A DNA stretch of 6,976 nucleotides, from contig JAJYGB010000320.1 in NCBI GenBank assembly GCA_021785235.1, forward strand, positions 1-6,976, given 5' to 3'. Shown here one piece after another: positions 1 through 6,498 of the stretch. Source of the DNA: Bacteroidota bacterium (lineage in GTDB: Bacteria > Bacteroidota > Kryptoniia > Kryptoniales > JAKASW01). The position numbers were made by a program, and so were the translations under genes. A model generated the notes under the pieces. The model was not told the origin of the DNA, ran no database searches, and worked only from the letters and a program-made list of their open reading frames with translations. Each line of letters begins with the position of its first letter. Positions within the stretch are counted from its first letter, which is position 1.

Positions 1-37
1 GGTCCCTGGTACTTGAGATCCCAATCTGCTGCGGCTC

Positions 38-907
38 TCAGTTACAACCGAGCTTCATCACCTTCTCCATTCTCGCGAGGAGAGGGACTATCTCCATATT
101 CCAGAACTTCCAGTTGTGTACTCCCGGGACTTCGTGGTACTCGTATAGCTTTCCGTAATCGCGGAGCATTTCCGTGAATCGCCTCGTTGCCGGAAGGAAA
201 CTGCGGTAGCCGTCTTGTATTCCAACCGCGAAGAAGAAATACGGGAGATTCATGTCGCGGTCGCGCCGGAGCAGGAAGAAAACGTCGTGGTTATCCCGGA
301 ATTGTTTGTTCTTCTCGCCGAAAGCCCTGAGGATGCTGGGTAAAATCGGAGTCTGTGAATCGGGCGCCTCCCCATTCGGATGAGCGAGAACCGAATCCAC
401 GACTCCGGGGACGATGATGGCGCCGCTCAGGTCGCCTGCAAACTGGAATTTCGCCGGAAAGCGAAGTGCCAGTTCGAGCGCGCCGTAGCCTCCCATAGAT
501 AAACCCGCGATGGCCTCTTTTGTGGTGTCTATCGGGTAAATGGAATTTACATATTCCGGAAGGTCGTGCACGATGTAATCTTCATATCGTGAACGCGGAT
601 CGGTATACGAATTCACGTACCAGGAATTCTTGGCCTCAGGCATCACCACTATCATGGCAAGACTGGCGGTGTAACTGACAAGGTCGGTCCTCTCGGTCCA
701 ATCCGTCTGATCTCCGCCGTAACCGTGAAGAAGGAAGAGGACGGGATAAGACCGGGTGTGGTCGTACTCGGTTGGGAGGAGGATAACGACATGCATTGTA
801 TCATGAACACTTGGGGAGTAGAAGCTCACGGCATGTATTCTCGATTGGGCGAACGAGGTCGCGAACAGGAGTGACACGGAAAGCAATACTGCAAAAGTTC
901 TTCTCAT
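38..907 (-). CDS. Secreted alpha/beta-hydrolase, esterase D / antigen 85-like family
   Basis: The protein has 289 residues and is probably an exported carboxyl-ester hydrolase; the substrate is unknown. Seen in the sequence: a signal peptide at 1-20 (basic MRR, a hydrophobic stretch, then SFA before Q21), an oxyanion-hole motif HGYGG at 61-65, the nucleophile elbow GLSMGG with Ser137, a likely acid Asp232 in GIQDG, and His264 in GVHNW. This Ser-Asp-His order and spacing fit the putative esterase family that includes S-formylglutathione hydrolase, feruloyl esterases and mycobacterial antigen 85. The signal peptide argues against a cytosolic S-formylglutathione hydrolase role. GAGGA at 912-916 lies 4 nt before the ATG, slightly close but usable. 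The start is 73 nt downstream of the ychF stop on the same strand, so co-transcription with ychF is possible but not shown. The length is normal and the catalytic triad is intact. The fold is certain enough; the substrate cannot be read from the sequence. Confidence 0.9.
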   Translation of the reverse strand: MRRTFAVLLSVSLLFATSFAQSRIHAVSFYSPSVHDTMHVVILLPTEYDHTRSYPVLFLLHGYGGDQTDWTERTDLVSYTASLAMIVVMPEAKNSWYVNSYTDPRSRYEDYIVHDLPEYVNSIYPIDTTKEAIAGLSMGGYGALELALRFPAKFQFAGDLSGAIIVPGVVDSVLAHPNGEAPDSQTPILPSILRAFGEKNKQFRDNHDVFFLLRRDRDMNLPYFFFAVGIQDGYRSFLPATRRFTEMLRDYGKLYEYHEVPGVHNWKFWNMEIVPLLARMEKVMKLGCN

Positions 908-980
908 CTGATCCTCATTGAAGTTACTGAATCTGCGGCGGCCTCATCCGGGAGGATTCTGACGCGACCTCCTCAGTCGA

Positions 981-2078
981 TCAAGCGGTGAATCTTACTA
1001 CGACAATATCGCCGTCCCTAACAAGGTAATCCTTTCCTTCGACATGGAGGAGCCCTGAGTCCTTGACGGCCTGCTCCGATCCGAGGCGCATCAGGTCGTC
1101 GTATTTAATCACTTCCATCCGTATAAAGCCCTTTTCGAAATCGGAGTGTATCCGGGCGGAGGCGCGGGGCGCGGGGGTGTTTGCTGCAACCGTCCACGCG
1201 TGAACTTCCTTCGGACCCGCAGTGAAGAAAGTAACCAGGTCCAGGAGAGAGTATCCCTCCCTGATGACCCGCTCGAGTCCCGACTCAGTTAAGCCCAAAT
1301 CCGAAAGGAAAGCCGTCCTTTCATCGTTTGCGAGCTGGGAAAGCTCCGCCTCGATTTTGCCTGAAACCATCACGACTCTCGCTCCCTCGCGGGCCGCGAT
1401 TTCCTTCACAGCTTCGACGTATTTGTTCCCGGTCTTCACGTTGGATTCGTCGACGTTCGCTATGTACATGACCGGTTTGTCGGTGAGGAGATGGAGCTGT
1501 CGGACGTACTCGCGGTGGAGCTCGTCTTCGTAGCTCATGTACTTGGCGAGCCTGCCGGAATTCAGGTGCTCGTCGAGCCTGACGTAAACGTCGTACTCCT
1601 CCTTGACCTTCTTGTCGCCCGATCTCGCCCTTCCTTCGGCTTCTTTGATCTTGCGCTGGAGCGTGTCGAGATCTTTTATAATGAGCTCGGTCTCGACAAC
1701 CTCGATGTCGCTCTTCGGATCGACCGCACCGTCGACGTGGACGACGTTCGGATCGTCGAAGCATCTTACGACATGAGCGACGGCATCGACCTCGCGTATA
1801 TGTCCCAGGAATTGGTTGCCTAGTCCTTCGCCTTTACTGGCGCCCCTGACCAGGCCGGCGATGTCGACAAACTCGATCGTGGTCGGTATGATCTTCTGCG
1901 TGGCATAGAGTGCCGCCAGTTTGTCGAGGCGCCCATCAGGGACCGGCACTATGCCGACGTTCGGTTCTATAGTGCAGAAGGGGTAATTCTCCGCGGCGAT
2001 GCCTGCTGCCGTCAGAGCGTTAAATATTGTCGATTTGCCTACGTTTGGAAGCCCTATGATGCCGCAGTTGAAACCCAT
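981..2078 (-). CDS. ychF: Redox-regulated ATPase YchF (Obg-family P-loop protein)
   Basis: The product has 365 residues, close to the usual 363 or so. Seen: P-loop GLPNVGKST at 9-17, the Obg-type switch [14 protein letters not shown] from 72, [15 protein letters not shown] at 93-107, and NVDE at 208-211 in place of the NKxD guanine-specificity motif. A charged helical (coiled-coil) stretch runs over about 130-190, and a C-terminal TGS domain covers about 278-363 ([12 protein letters not shown] at its start). His114 falls where the E. coli enzyme carries the histidine needed for ATP hydrolysis. Family knowledge: the altered G4 motif makes YchF prefer ATP over GTP, and it binds ribosomes and affects stress and oxidative responses in the cytosol. 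AGGTGG at 2087-2092, 8 nt before the ATG, supports the start. The gene follows a 233-nt gap and probably has its own promoter, which I could not place. Nothing is missing or unusual. Confidence 0.97.
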   Translation of the reverse strand: MGFNCGIIGLPNVGKSTIFNALTAAGIAAENYPFCTIEPNVGIVPVPDGRLDKLAALYATQKIIPTTIEFVDIAGLVRGASKGEGLGNQFLGHIREVDAVAHVVRCFDDPNVVHVDGAVDPKSDIEVVETELIIKDLDTLQRKIKEAEGRARSGDKKVKEEYDVYVRLDEHLNSGRLAKYMSYEDELHREYVRQLHLLTDKPVMYIANVDESNVKTGNKYVEAVKEIAAREGARVVMVSGKIEAELSQLANDERTAFLSDLGLTESGLERVIREGYSLLDLVTFFTAGPKEVHAWTVAANTPAPRASARIHSDFEKGFIRMEVIKYDDLMRLGSEQAVKDSGLLHVEGKDYLVRDGDIVVVRFTA

Positions 2079-2255
2079 TATTTAGTCCACCTGAATGATT
2101 TTTATGAAATGAAAGACGATATAAAGCTCTGAATTCTAAGATCGAAATCCTAAACAAATTCTGTTCATGAAAGAACCAAGTTCCGGAATACTTGCTGCAA
2201 TAGGCAATTCGGTCATTTGAAGTTTGGGATTTTTCCCTTGAGTGTTTTGCATTTG

Positions 2256-2275
2256 AAAAATCGGTCGCCGAATTG
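2256..2275 (-). terminator. Weak rho-independent terminator candidate after the four-gene operon
   Basis: Read on the minus strand, TCGG-CGA-CCGA forms a 4-bp stem with a 3-nt loop (2261-2271), followed directly by five T. Two further A-T pairs are possible beyond a single mismatch. It lies about 40 nt past the stop of the 203-residue protein gene, where an operon end would be expected. The stem is short, so this may be only a pause site or chance. Confidence 0.3.
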
Positions 2276-2311
2276 AACGGACAGGTCAAAAGGGAGGATG
2301 AAAGCCGTGCT

Positions 2312-2923
2312 TCAATACTTCGGCCGGAAAGTGTCCAGATCGAGATCGTCGTCTTCGTCTAAACCGAGGTCATCTATGTTCTCGATGTCTTCGAGCCTGA
2401 TGGTTTCGCCGTCCACATCGGTCTCCGTGAGGAATTCCGACTTGAACCCTATCTCTTTGAGCCGTTTCGTCAGGGGATCGAGGTATGCCCGCGTCGATTT
2501 CGTCGAGCTGGCTTTCTTCACCTGTGCCAGCACCTGTTTCACGAGATCGATCAGCTCTCCGTCGCTCACCTGCAGTTCAAGTTCTTCGCAGGCGGCGCTG
2601 ATCCGGTTTACGATGTTTATGTGCATCATATCGGACTCGTCGTCCGACCCTTCCTTGAGCTTGTCCGCGTAGACCTCGAAGGTATTGTCCTTGATGACTT
2701 TCACGAAGCTCGTGAGCGAGTCGATGACGTAAGAATCTTTCAGCTTGTCGCCCTGTCCCTCGAAAATCTTGTCGACTTCGTAAATGCCGACTTCAATTTC
2801 AAACGCAAGCTGGCGCTTATCGACTCCGCCGTGTCTCTCTTTATCGCGCGGTTGTTTCCGCGGCGCGTGCTGAGACTCTCTTTCCTTCAATTGTTTTGCG
2901 GGACGTTTCTTGTTTTGCTTCAT
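2312..2923 (-). CDS. Hypothetical protein, basic N-terminus, acidic C-terminus
   Basis: I do not recognise this 203-residue protein. It has three visible parts. Residues 1-37 are strongly basic and low in hydrophobics (many K and R, no membrane segment or signal peptide). Residues 38-165 look like a mostly helical soluble domain with regular leucine, isoleucine and valine spacing. Residues 167-197 hold 16 acidic residues and only one basic one, ending in an Asp/Leu-rich run before FRPKY. The basic start suggests contact with nucleic acid or ribosome and the acidic tail could mimic nucleic acid or bind a partner; both are inference. The start has only AGG 3 nt before the ATG, so its ribosome site is weak. 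It lies 37 nt after the MFS gene stop, across a T-rich spacer with three T5 runs. Codon use resembles its neighbours, so I take it as real and the last gene of the operon. Confidence 0.8.
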   Translation of the reverse strand: MKQNKKRPAKQLKERESQHAPRKQPRDKERHGGVDKRQLAFEIEVGIYEVDKIFEGQGDKLKDSYVIDSLTSFVKVIKDNTFEVYADKLKEGSDDESDMMHINIVNRISAACEELELQVSDGELIDLVKQVLAQVKKASSTKSTRAYLDPLTKRLKEIGFKSEFLTETDVDGETIRLEDIENIDDLGLDEDDDLDLDTFRPKY

Positions 2924-2960
2924 ACGCCTAAAAATTCAAAAAGAAACAACAAAAAGCAAA

Positions 2961-4157
2961 CTACTCTGACGCCGCATGACCGCCGGCAGGATTCGTCATG
3001 TCAACTTTCGGCACCCTGAATGCGAGGAAAAGCGCCGCGAGAAGCATTATGCTCCCGGTGTAAAAGGGCCACGCGATCCCAACCGTGCCGATGATGAATC
3101 CCCCCCAGAAAGGTCCGATGACTCTGGCGAGGCTCGAGAAGGATGACGAGACTCCGAGCACGCTTCCGTGTTGTCCTTCGTCGGAATGTTTCGTCAACAG
3201 GCTTGTCAGGGACGGCGTGACAAGCGCGCTTCCCACGGCCAGCAGCGTTATCAACACCAACAGCGGGCCGAGAGTGTGAATCGCAGGGACGAAAGTAAGG
3301 CCCACCAATAGGAATACCACTCCGGCAATCATCAACGCTCTCTCCCCGAACTTCTTCACGAGCCTCCCGGTAGCGCCTCCCTGTATCAATATTCCGATAA
3401 GGCCTATAAATGCGAAGAGGTATCCGTTGGCTTCCGCGCCGTAATTGAAGACTTCTCCCGTAAACAGGGGGAAAGCGACGTAGAGATTGGAGAAGGCGAC
3501 AGTATAGAAGAAGTACACCATGACAAGGCTGGCGATTCCCGGCGCCCTGAACGCCTCGCGTATGGCGGAGAAGTTGAAGAAGCTGACCCTTCTGACAACC
3601 TGCGATTTACTCTTCACAGATTCCGGAAGCATGTAATACGCCAGGATCACATTGATGAGCGAAAGACCTGACGCCAGGAAGCCCGGAGCTCCGTAGCTGA
3701 TCTTGCTCATGATGCCGCCGATAAACGGCCCAAGCATGAAGCCTACTCCGAATGCCGCGCCGATCATGCCCATGTACTTCGCGCGCTCCTCGAACGACGT
3801 CGAGTCGGCGATGTAAGCGTTAGCGGTCGAGATGTTCGCTCCCATGAACCCGGCGAGCATACGGGATATAAAGAGGACCGTGAGCGATCCCGCTAATCCG
3901 AATATGAAATAGGATATGAACGAGCCGAACACGCTCATGAGTATAATGGGGCGCCTGCCGATTCTGTCGGACATCCGCCCCCAGAATGGAACGAACAGGA
4001 ACTGCATGAGTGAGTACGAGGCGGTCAGAAGGCCGATTATGGTCGGTGACGCCCCAAAATGCTGGGCATAGAATGGGAGTAACGGAATGATTATCCCGAA
4101 TCCCAGAAGGTCGATGAATACTGTGAGTAATACTATGTATACGGGGGTGCGTTTCAT
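2961..4157 (-). CDS. MFS transporter, DHA1 (drug:H+ antiporter, TetA/Bcr-like)
   Basis: This is a 398-residue inner-membrane transporter with a hydrophobicity pattern that fits 12 membrane segments and a basic cytoplasmic loop at about 180-206. Motifs seen: IDLLGFGIIIPLLPFY at 15-30 (motif D1 of 12-segment drug exporters), the motif A loop GRMSDRIGRRP at 60-70 between segments 2 and 3, and the antiporter motif C GVGFMLGPFIGG at 137-148 in segment 5. These mark proton-driven export of small molecules by the DHA1 family, which includes TetA and multidrug pumps; the substrate cannot be told from sequence. The start lies 6 nt after the stop of the hydrolase gene, and a weak AGG sits inside that gene's last codons about 10 nt before the ATG, so translational coupling is likely. 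Length is normal and no key motif is broken. An annotation as a tetracycline pump would overreach. Confidence 0.93.
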   Translation of the reverse strand: MKRTPVYIVLLTVFIDLLGFGIIIPLLPFYAQHFGASPTIIGLLTASYSLMQFLFVPFWGRMSDRIGRRPIILMSVFGSFISYFIFGLAGSLTVLFISRMLAGFMGANISTANAYIADSTSFEERAKYMGMIGAAFGVGFMLGPFIGGIMSKISYGAPGFLASGLSLINVILAYYMLPESVKSKSQVVRRVSFFNFSAIREAFRAPGIASLVMVYFFYTVAFSNLYVAFPLFTGEVFNYGAEANGYLFAFIGLIGILIQGGATGRLVKKFGERALMIAGVVFLLVGLTFVPAIHTLGPLLVLITLLAVGSALVTPSLTSLLTKHSDEGQHGSVLGVSSSFSSLARVIGPFWGGFIIGTVGIAWPFYTGSIMLLAALFLAFRVPKVDMTNPAGGHAASE

Positions 4158-4163
4158 TATTAA

Positions 4164-4904
4164 CTAACCTAAAATTTCTCCTGGCTTAAGCGCCATGATT
4201 TTTGTCTTGACAGATTTTGGCAGCAGTTTTTTCAAGGCCTCGGGGCTGCCGCTCAGGGCCGGGAATGTGCCGTAGTGCATCGGGATGACCATCCTGGGCT
4301 TCATGAGCTTGATTGCCTCCGCTGCTTCCAGCGGGCTCATTGTATAGAAGCCGCCGATGCACATCATGATGACCTGCGGTTTGTAGAGGCGCGCGATTGT
4401 CTTCATGTCGGTGAAGAGCGCAGTATCGCCGGTATGATAGATGGTGTAGCCATCCTCCAGCTTGATGACGAATCCGGCGGCCGTTCCTCCGTCGACTATT
4501 TTATCTCCGTCTGAGATGCCGCTGCTGTGGATCGCGTGAACCATCGTAAATGTAATTCCATCGAGCGTGATGGATCCCGACGTGTTCATGCCGATGACTC
4601 TGTCGTCCGGGAGTCCCTTACTTTTCAGAAACACCGAAATCTCAAAATTGCAGACCACCCTGGAGTTCAGCTGGGAGGCGAGTTCGAGAGTGTTCCCGAA
4701 ATGGTCGAAGTGCCCGTGCGTCAGGACTATCAGGTCTGCCCGGTTGGTCAGCTTCGCGTCCGGAGGGGCAACCGGGTTGTCGAGCCACGGGTCCACGTAG
4801 ATAATTTTGTCGCCGGGAGTTTTTATTCTAAACGCCGAGTGTCCGAGCCATCTGATTTCCAGCCCGTTCTTGAATACGCGCGATTTCCCGGATTTTGTCT
4901 TCAT
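4164..4904 (-). CDS. UPF0173-like metal-dependent hydrolase (metallo-beta-lactamase fold)
   Basis: The cytosolic protein has 246 residues from the preferred start. Seen: the metal-binding signature THGHFDH at 62-68 (His63, His65, Asp67, His68), further histidines 123 and 126 in VHAIHSSG, Asp160 in HTGDT, and His210 in PMHYGTFP. This set matches a two-metal site of the metallo-beta-lactamase superfamily. The WLGHSAF start, YVDPWLDNP and the C-terminal PMHYGTFP fit the UPF0173/UlaG-like branch (ascorbate-6-phosphate lactonase relatives); the substrate is unknown. A start 12 nt upstream (4916, four extra residues MEDI) is also open, but a perfect GGAGG at 4910-4914 lies 5 nt before the ATG at 4902-4904 and overlaps the upstream ATG, so the inner ATG is the better start. 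The gene lies downstream of isocitrate dehydrogenase and 6 nt before the exporter. There is no signal peptide. Confidence 0.92.
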   Translation of the reverse strand: MKTKSGKSRVFKNGLEIRWLGHSAFRIKTPGDKIIYVDPWLDNPVAPPDAKLTNRADLIVLTHGHFDHFGNTLELASQLNSRVVCNFEISVFLKSKGLPDDRVIGMNTSGSITLDGITFTMVHAIHSSGISDGDKIVDGGTAAGFVIKLEDGYTIYHTGDTALFTDMKTIARLYKPQVIMMCIGGFYTMSPLEAAEAIKLMKPRMVIPMHYGTFPALSGSPEALKKLLPKSVKTKIMALKPGEILG

Positions 4905-4909
4905 GATAT

Positions 4910-4914
4910 CCTCC
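4910..4914 (-). promoter_or_regulatory. Ribosome binding site that fixes the hydrolase start
   Basis: GGAGG on the minus strand sits 5 nt before the ATG at 4902-4904, an ideal spacing. The competing ATG at 4914-4916 contains part of this site and has no good Shine-Dalgarno of its own. The site overlaps by two bases a CCAT-TTTT-ATGG palindrome (4913-4924) that could fold over it. Confidence 0.7.
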
Positions 4915-4955
4915 ATTTTTATGGCCGCCCGCGGAACGAGCGGACCCTGGTTCTT

Positions 4956-5966
4956 TTAGAGATTCTCCGCTATGGCATCGGCCATTTCATCGGTGGAGAC
5001 GAAATGGTCGGGGTTGAGGTCTTTGGTTACCTTCCTGCCATCTTTGACAACGGCGGCGACGGCATTTTCAATCCGCCTGGCGGCATCCGGTTCGCCCAGA
5101 TGCTCAAGCATCATTGCCGACGCGAGGATAATAGCCGAAGGGTTGGCGATTTTCTTGCCGGCGATGTCCGGCGCGCTTCCATGCACAGCTTCGAATAGTG
5201 CCGTGTTGTATCCGAGGTTTGCCCCCGGTGCCATGCCGAGCCCGCCGACGAGGCCGGAAGCAAGATCGGAAAGGATGTCCCCGAACAAATTCGTTGTCAC
5301 GATAACGTCGAACTGGTGCGGGTTGATGACCATCTGCATCGCCATGTTGTCTATGATTCGCTCGTTCATCCCGATCTCCGGATATTCTTTTGCCATGCCT
5401 CTCGCGACATCGAGGAAAAGTCCGCTCGTATACTTTAATATGTTTGCTTTATGTACCACGGTCACCGTCTTTCGACCGTGGCTCTTCGCGTACTCGAAGG
5501 CAAAACGGATTATTCTTTCCGATCCGGTGCGCGTGACAATTCCGATGGTCTCCGCCGCGCTTCTCTTTGCGTCTACATAATGCTCAATACCGCTGTAGAA
5601 CTCTTCCGTATTCTCGCGCACAATTACCAGGTCGATGTTCTGGTAACGCGACTTCACCCCGTCGAATGACTTCGCCGGACGCAGGTTCGAGTAGAGTTCG
5701 AATTCCTTTCTCAGCGCGACGTTGACGCTTCGAAAGCCGGTGCCTATCGGGGTCGTCAGCGGGCCTTTCAGCGCGACTTTGTTCTTGGCTATGGAATCGA
5801 TGACCGCCTGGGGCAGCGGGTCTTTGTATTTCTCTATCGCGTTCAATCCCGCCTCCTGGACGTCCCAGTCTATCTTGACGCCTGTGGCTTCAACGACGCG
5901 GATTGCCGCACTGCTTATCTCCTGGCCGATTCCGTCCCCTGGGATGAGAGTGATGGTGTAGGGCAT
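4956..5966 (-). CDS. Isocitrate dehydrogenase, NAD-dependent type (isocitrate/isopropylmalate dehydrogenase family)
   Basis: The 336-residue enzyme catalyses oxidative decarboxylation of a beta-hydroxy acid in the cytosol, most likely isocitrate to 2-oxoglutarate in the TCA cycle. Seen: IPGDGIG at 8-14, and RSVNVALRK at 79-87 giving Ser80, Asn82 and Arg86 at the isocitrate gamma-carboxylate site. Arg96 and Arg117, catalytic Tyr124 and Lys173 (VHKANILK), and metal ligands Asp206, Asp230 and Asp234 in the family signature NLFGDILSDLASG are all present. HGSAPDIAG at 262-270 has Asp267-Ile268 where NADP enzymes of the E. coli type carry Lys-Tyr, which points to NAD. The Ser-x-Asn pair argues for isocitrate over 3-isopropylmalate, though homoisocitrate-type substrates cannot be fully excluded. 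AGGAG at 5970-5974 lies 3 nt before the ATG. A promoter lies just upstream; the hydrolase, exporter and unknown gene follow on the same strand. Confidence 0.92.
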   Translation of the reverse strand: MPYTITLIPGDGIGQEISSAAIRVVEATGVKIDWDVQEAGLNAIEKYKDPLPQAVIDSIAKNKVALKGPLTTPIGTGFRSVNVALRKEFELYSNLRPAKSFDGVKSRYQNIDLVIVRENTEEFYSGIEHYVDAKRSAAETIGIVTRTGSERIIRFAFEYAKSHGRKTVTVVHKANILKYTSGLFLDVARGMAKEYPEIGMNERIIDNMAMQMVINPHQFDVIVTTNLFGDILSDLASGLVGGLGMAPGANLGYNTALFEAVHGSAPDIAGKKIANPSAIILASAMMLEHLGEPDAARRIENAVAAVVKDGRKVTKDLNPDHFVSTDEMADAIAENL

Positions 5967-5988
5967 ATTCTCCTGTTTAATTTGTATG

Positions 5989-6020
5989 AAAAATTATACT
6001 GCACTGGCCTGAAAATCAAA
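5989..6020 (-). promoter_or_regulatory. Promoter of the isocitrate dehydrogenase operon
   Basis: On the minus strand TTTG (6020-6017) is followed after 20 nt by TAATTTTT (5996-5989), 7 of 8 to the Bacteroidota consensus TTTG-N19-21-TAnnTTTG. The same stretch also holds a perfect TATAAT (5998-5993) with a TTGATT 15 nt upstream, so a sigma70-type reading is possible. Either way transcription would start about 20 nt before the ATG, giving a short leader with AGGAG. Confidence 0.5.
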
Positions 6021-6040
6021 CCGGAGGATAACGTGTATAA

Positions 6041-6061
6041 AGTGATTACGAATCAATCACT
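6041..6061. repeat. 21-bp dyad symmetry (operator candidate)
   Basis: AGTGATT at 6041-6047 and AATCACT at 6055-6061 are perfect inverted arms around a 7-nt centre. A second, overlapping dyad TGATT-ACG-AATCA (6043-6055) is nested in it. The element is framed by two copies of TATAAAG (6036-6042 and 6061-6067). It sits upstream of the promoter -35/-33 region of the isocitrate dehydrogenase operon, a place typical for an activator site. No regulator is encoded in the window, so its partner is unknown. Confidence 0.4.
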
Positions 6062-6327
6062 ATAAAGCGCTCCGTCCGGAAAAAGTTTCATGGATTTGTA
6101 CCATCCTGGAAAATCGCCGGCATTTGGAACTGGGGGAGTCTATGGCAGGTAAACGTCTTCGCATCGTCCGGACTGCGTTCAGTTTTTCAAAGATGGGACT
6201 CTGCAATGTCCGGGGAAGAAGATGGAATAAGTAATGCGTCGGTCGACAGGGGAGCAAATCCTGGCGCATGAGCGGATTCGGCGGGGATTTTCTACTTGAG
6301 GTCGTGTTTAGTTAAGAAAGACGTCTC

Positions 6328-6403
6328 AACGTGCCGCAATTTCCCCATTCCTTTTGGCGCTCAGTGTCTCTAGCGCGATCAAAATAGCCCGCTATGGCAC
6401 GTT
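6328..6403. other. Nested inverted repeat, possible structured RNA or leader
   Basis: An outer perfect 8-bp stem pairs AACGTGCC (6328-6335) with GGCACGTT (6396-6403). Inside it, TTTTG-GCGCT (6352-6361) pairs with AGCGC (6372-6376) and CAAAA (6380-6384), ten pairs interrupted by a 3-nt GAT bulge, with a 10-nt loop. A small ATAG-CCCG-CTAT hairpin (6384-6395) could form as an alternative. It lies about 95 nt before the DUF4921 start. It is not tRNA-like: no TTCRA T-loop was found. An 8-bp repeat alone could be chance at this distance; the nesting makes it more notable. Confidence 0.35.
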
Positions 6404-6498
6404 TCACCGCGTTGCTATTTCTCCGCATTCTCGTTAAATTTTGCAGTATTTTTCTTGGAAGAATTCCCAATTGGATTACACTAACTACTATCACATAA
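6394..6498 (+). CDS. Possible 34-residue hydrophobic small ORF overlapping the next start
   Basis: The reading frame starts MARFTALLFLRILVKF and ends in ITLTTIT. Residues 4-21 are mostly hydrophobic with interspersed Arg and Lys, like a small membrane peptide. Its TAA stop at 6496-6498 shares one base with the ATG of the DUF4921 gene (TAATG), a classic arrangement for translational coupling. Against it: no Shine-Dalgarno precedes its ATG, it matches nothing I know, and a 34-codon open frame easily arises by chance. Its start codon abuts the 3' arm of the fold at 6328-6403. Confidence 0.15.
   Translation: MARFTALLFLRILVKFCSIFLGRIPNWITLTTIT

Larger units (their letters stand above)
5967..6497. 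other. 531-nt divergent intergenic region
   Basis: No convincing long gene lies here; the longer open frames on either strand have no recognisable domain, ribosome site or protein-like composition. The isocitrate dehydrogenase side carries the promoter and a 21-bp dyad at 6041-6061. The rest (about 6062-6480) is not AT-rich like a typical spacer. It contains a short hairpin at 6075-6110 (TCCGG/CTGGA with an ATGG/CCAT inner stem), three GTCCGG words (6074-6079, 6166-6171, 6208-6213), a nested fold at 6328-6403, and a 34-codon hydrophobic ORF ending at the DUF4921 start. It could be long regulatory leader sequence, a small RNA locus or a decayed gene; I cannot decide between these. Confidence 0.6.

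Noticed and set aside
1321..1764. Second minus-strand frame of 147 codons inside ychF
   Set aside because: An Arg-rich out-of-frame shadow of ychF, with no ribosome site or recognisable motif.
2181..2188. TTCCGGAA palindrome in the gap upstream of ychF
   Set aside because: A single 8-bp palindrome with no flanking symmetry and no promoter I could place near it; expected by chance.
4527..5198. Plus-strand open frame of 223 codons
   Set aside because: It lies opposite the hydrolase and isocitrate dehydrogenase genes, whose catalytic motifs are intact; its translation has no domain and looks like a reverse-strand shadow.
4972..5580. Plus-strand open frame of 202 codons
   Set aside because: Fully antisense to the isocitrate dehydrogenase gene; Ser/Ala/Pro-rich composition is typical of a mirrored coding frame.
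6033..6065. 10-codon GTG ORF preceded by GGAGG at 6023-6027
   Set aside because: Good spacing, but too short to support; it runs through the dyad at 6041-6061, which explains the bases better.
6170..6187. Small hairpin ACTG-CGTT-CAGT followed by a T-run on the plus strand
   Set aside because: Only four Watson-Crick pairs with two possible G-U pairs; too weak for a terminator, and there is no supported gene upstream of it.
6060..6269. Minus-strand frame of 69 codons in the intergenic region
   Set aside because: No domain, no Shine-Dalgarno, and a composition unlike the neighbouring proteins; probably chance.
6234..6299. 21-codon ORF whose GEQILAHERIRRGFS stretch recalls the first helix of a RodZ-type helix-turn-helix
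   Set aside because: It stops right after this stretch and no continuation is found in the other frames, so the likeness is too short to call a decayed regulator.
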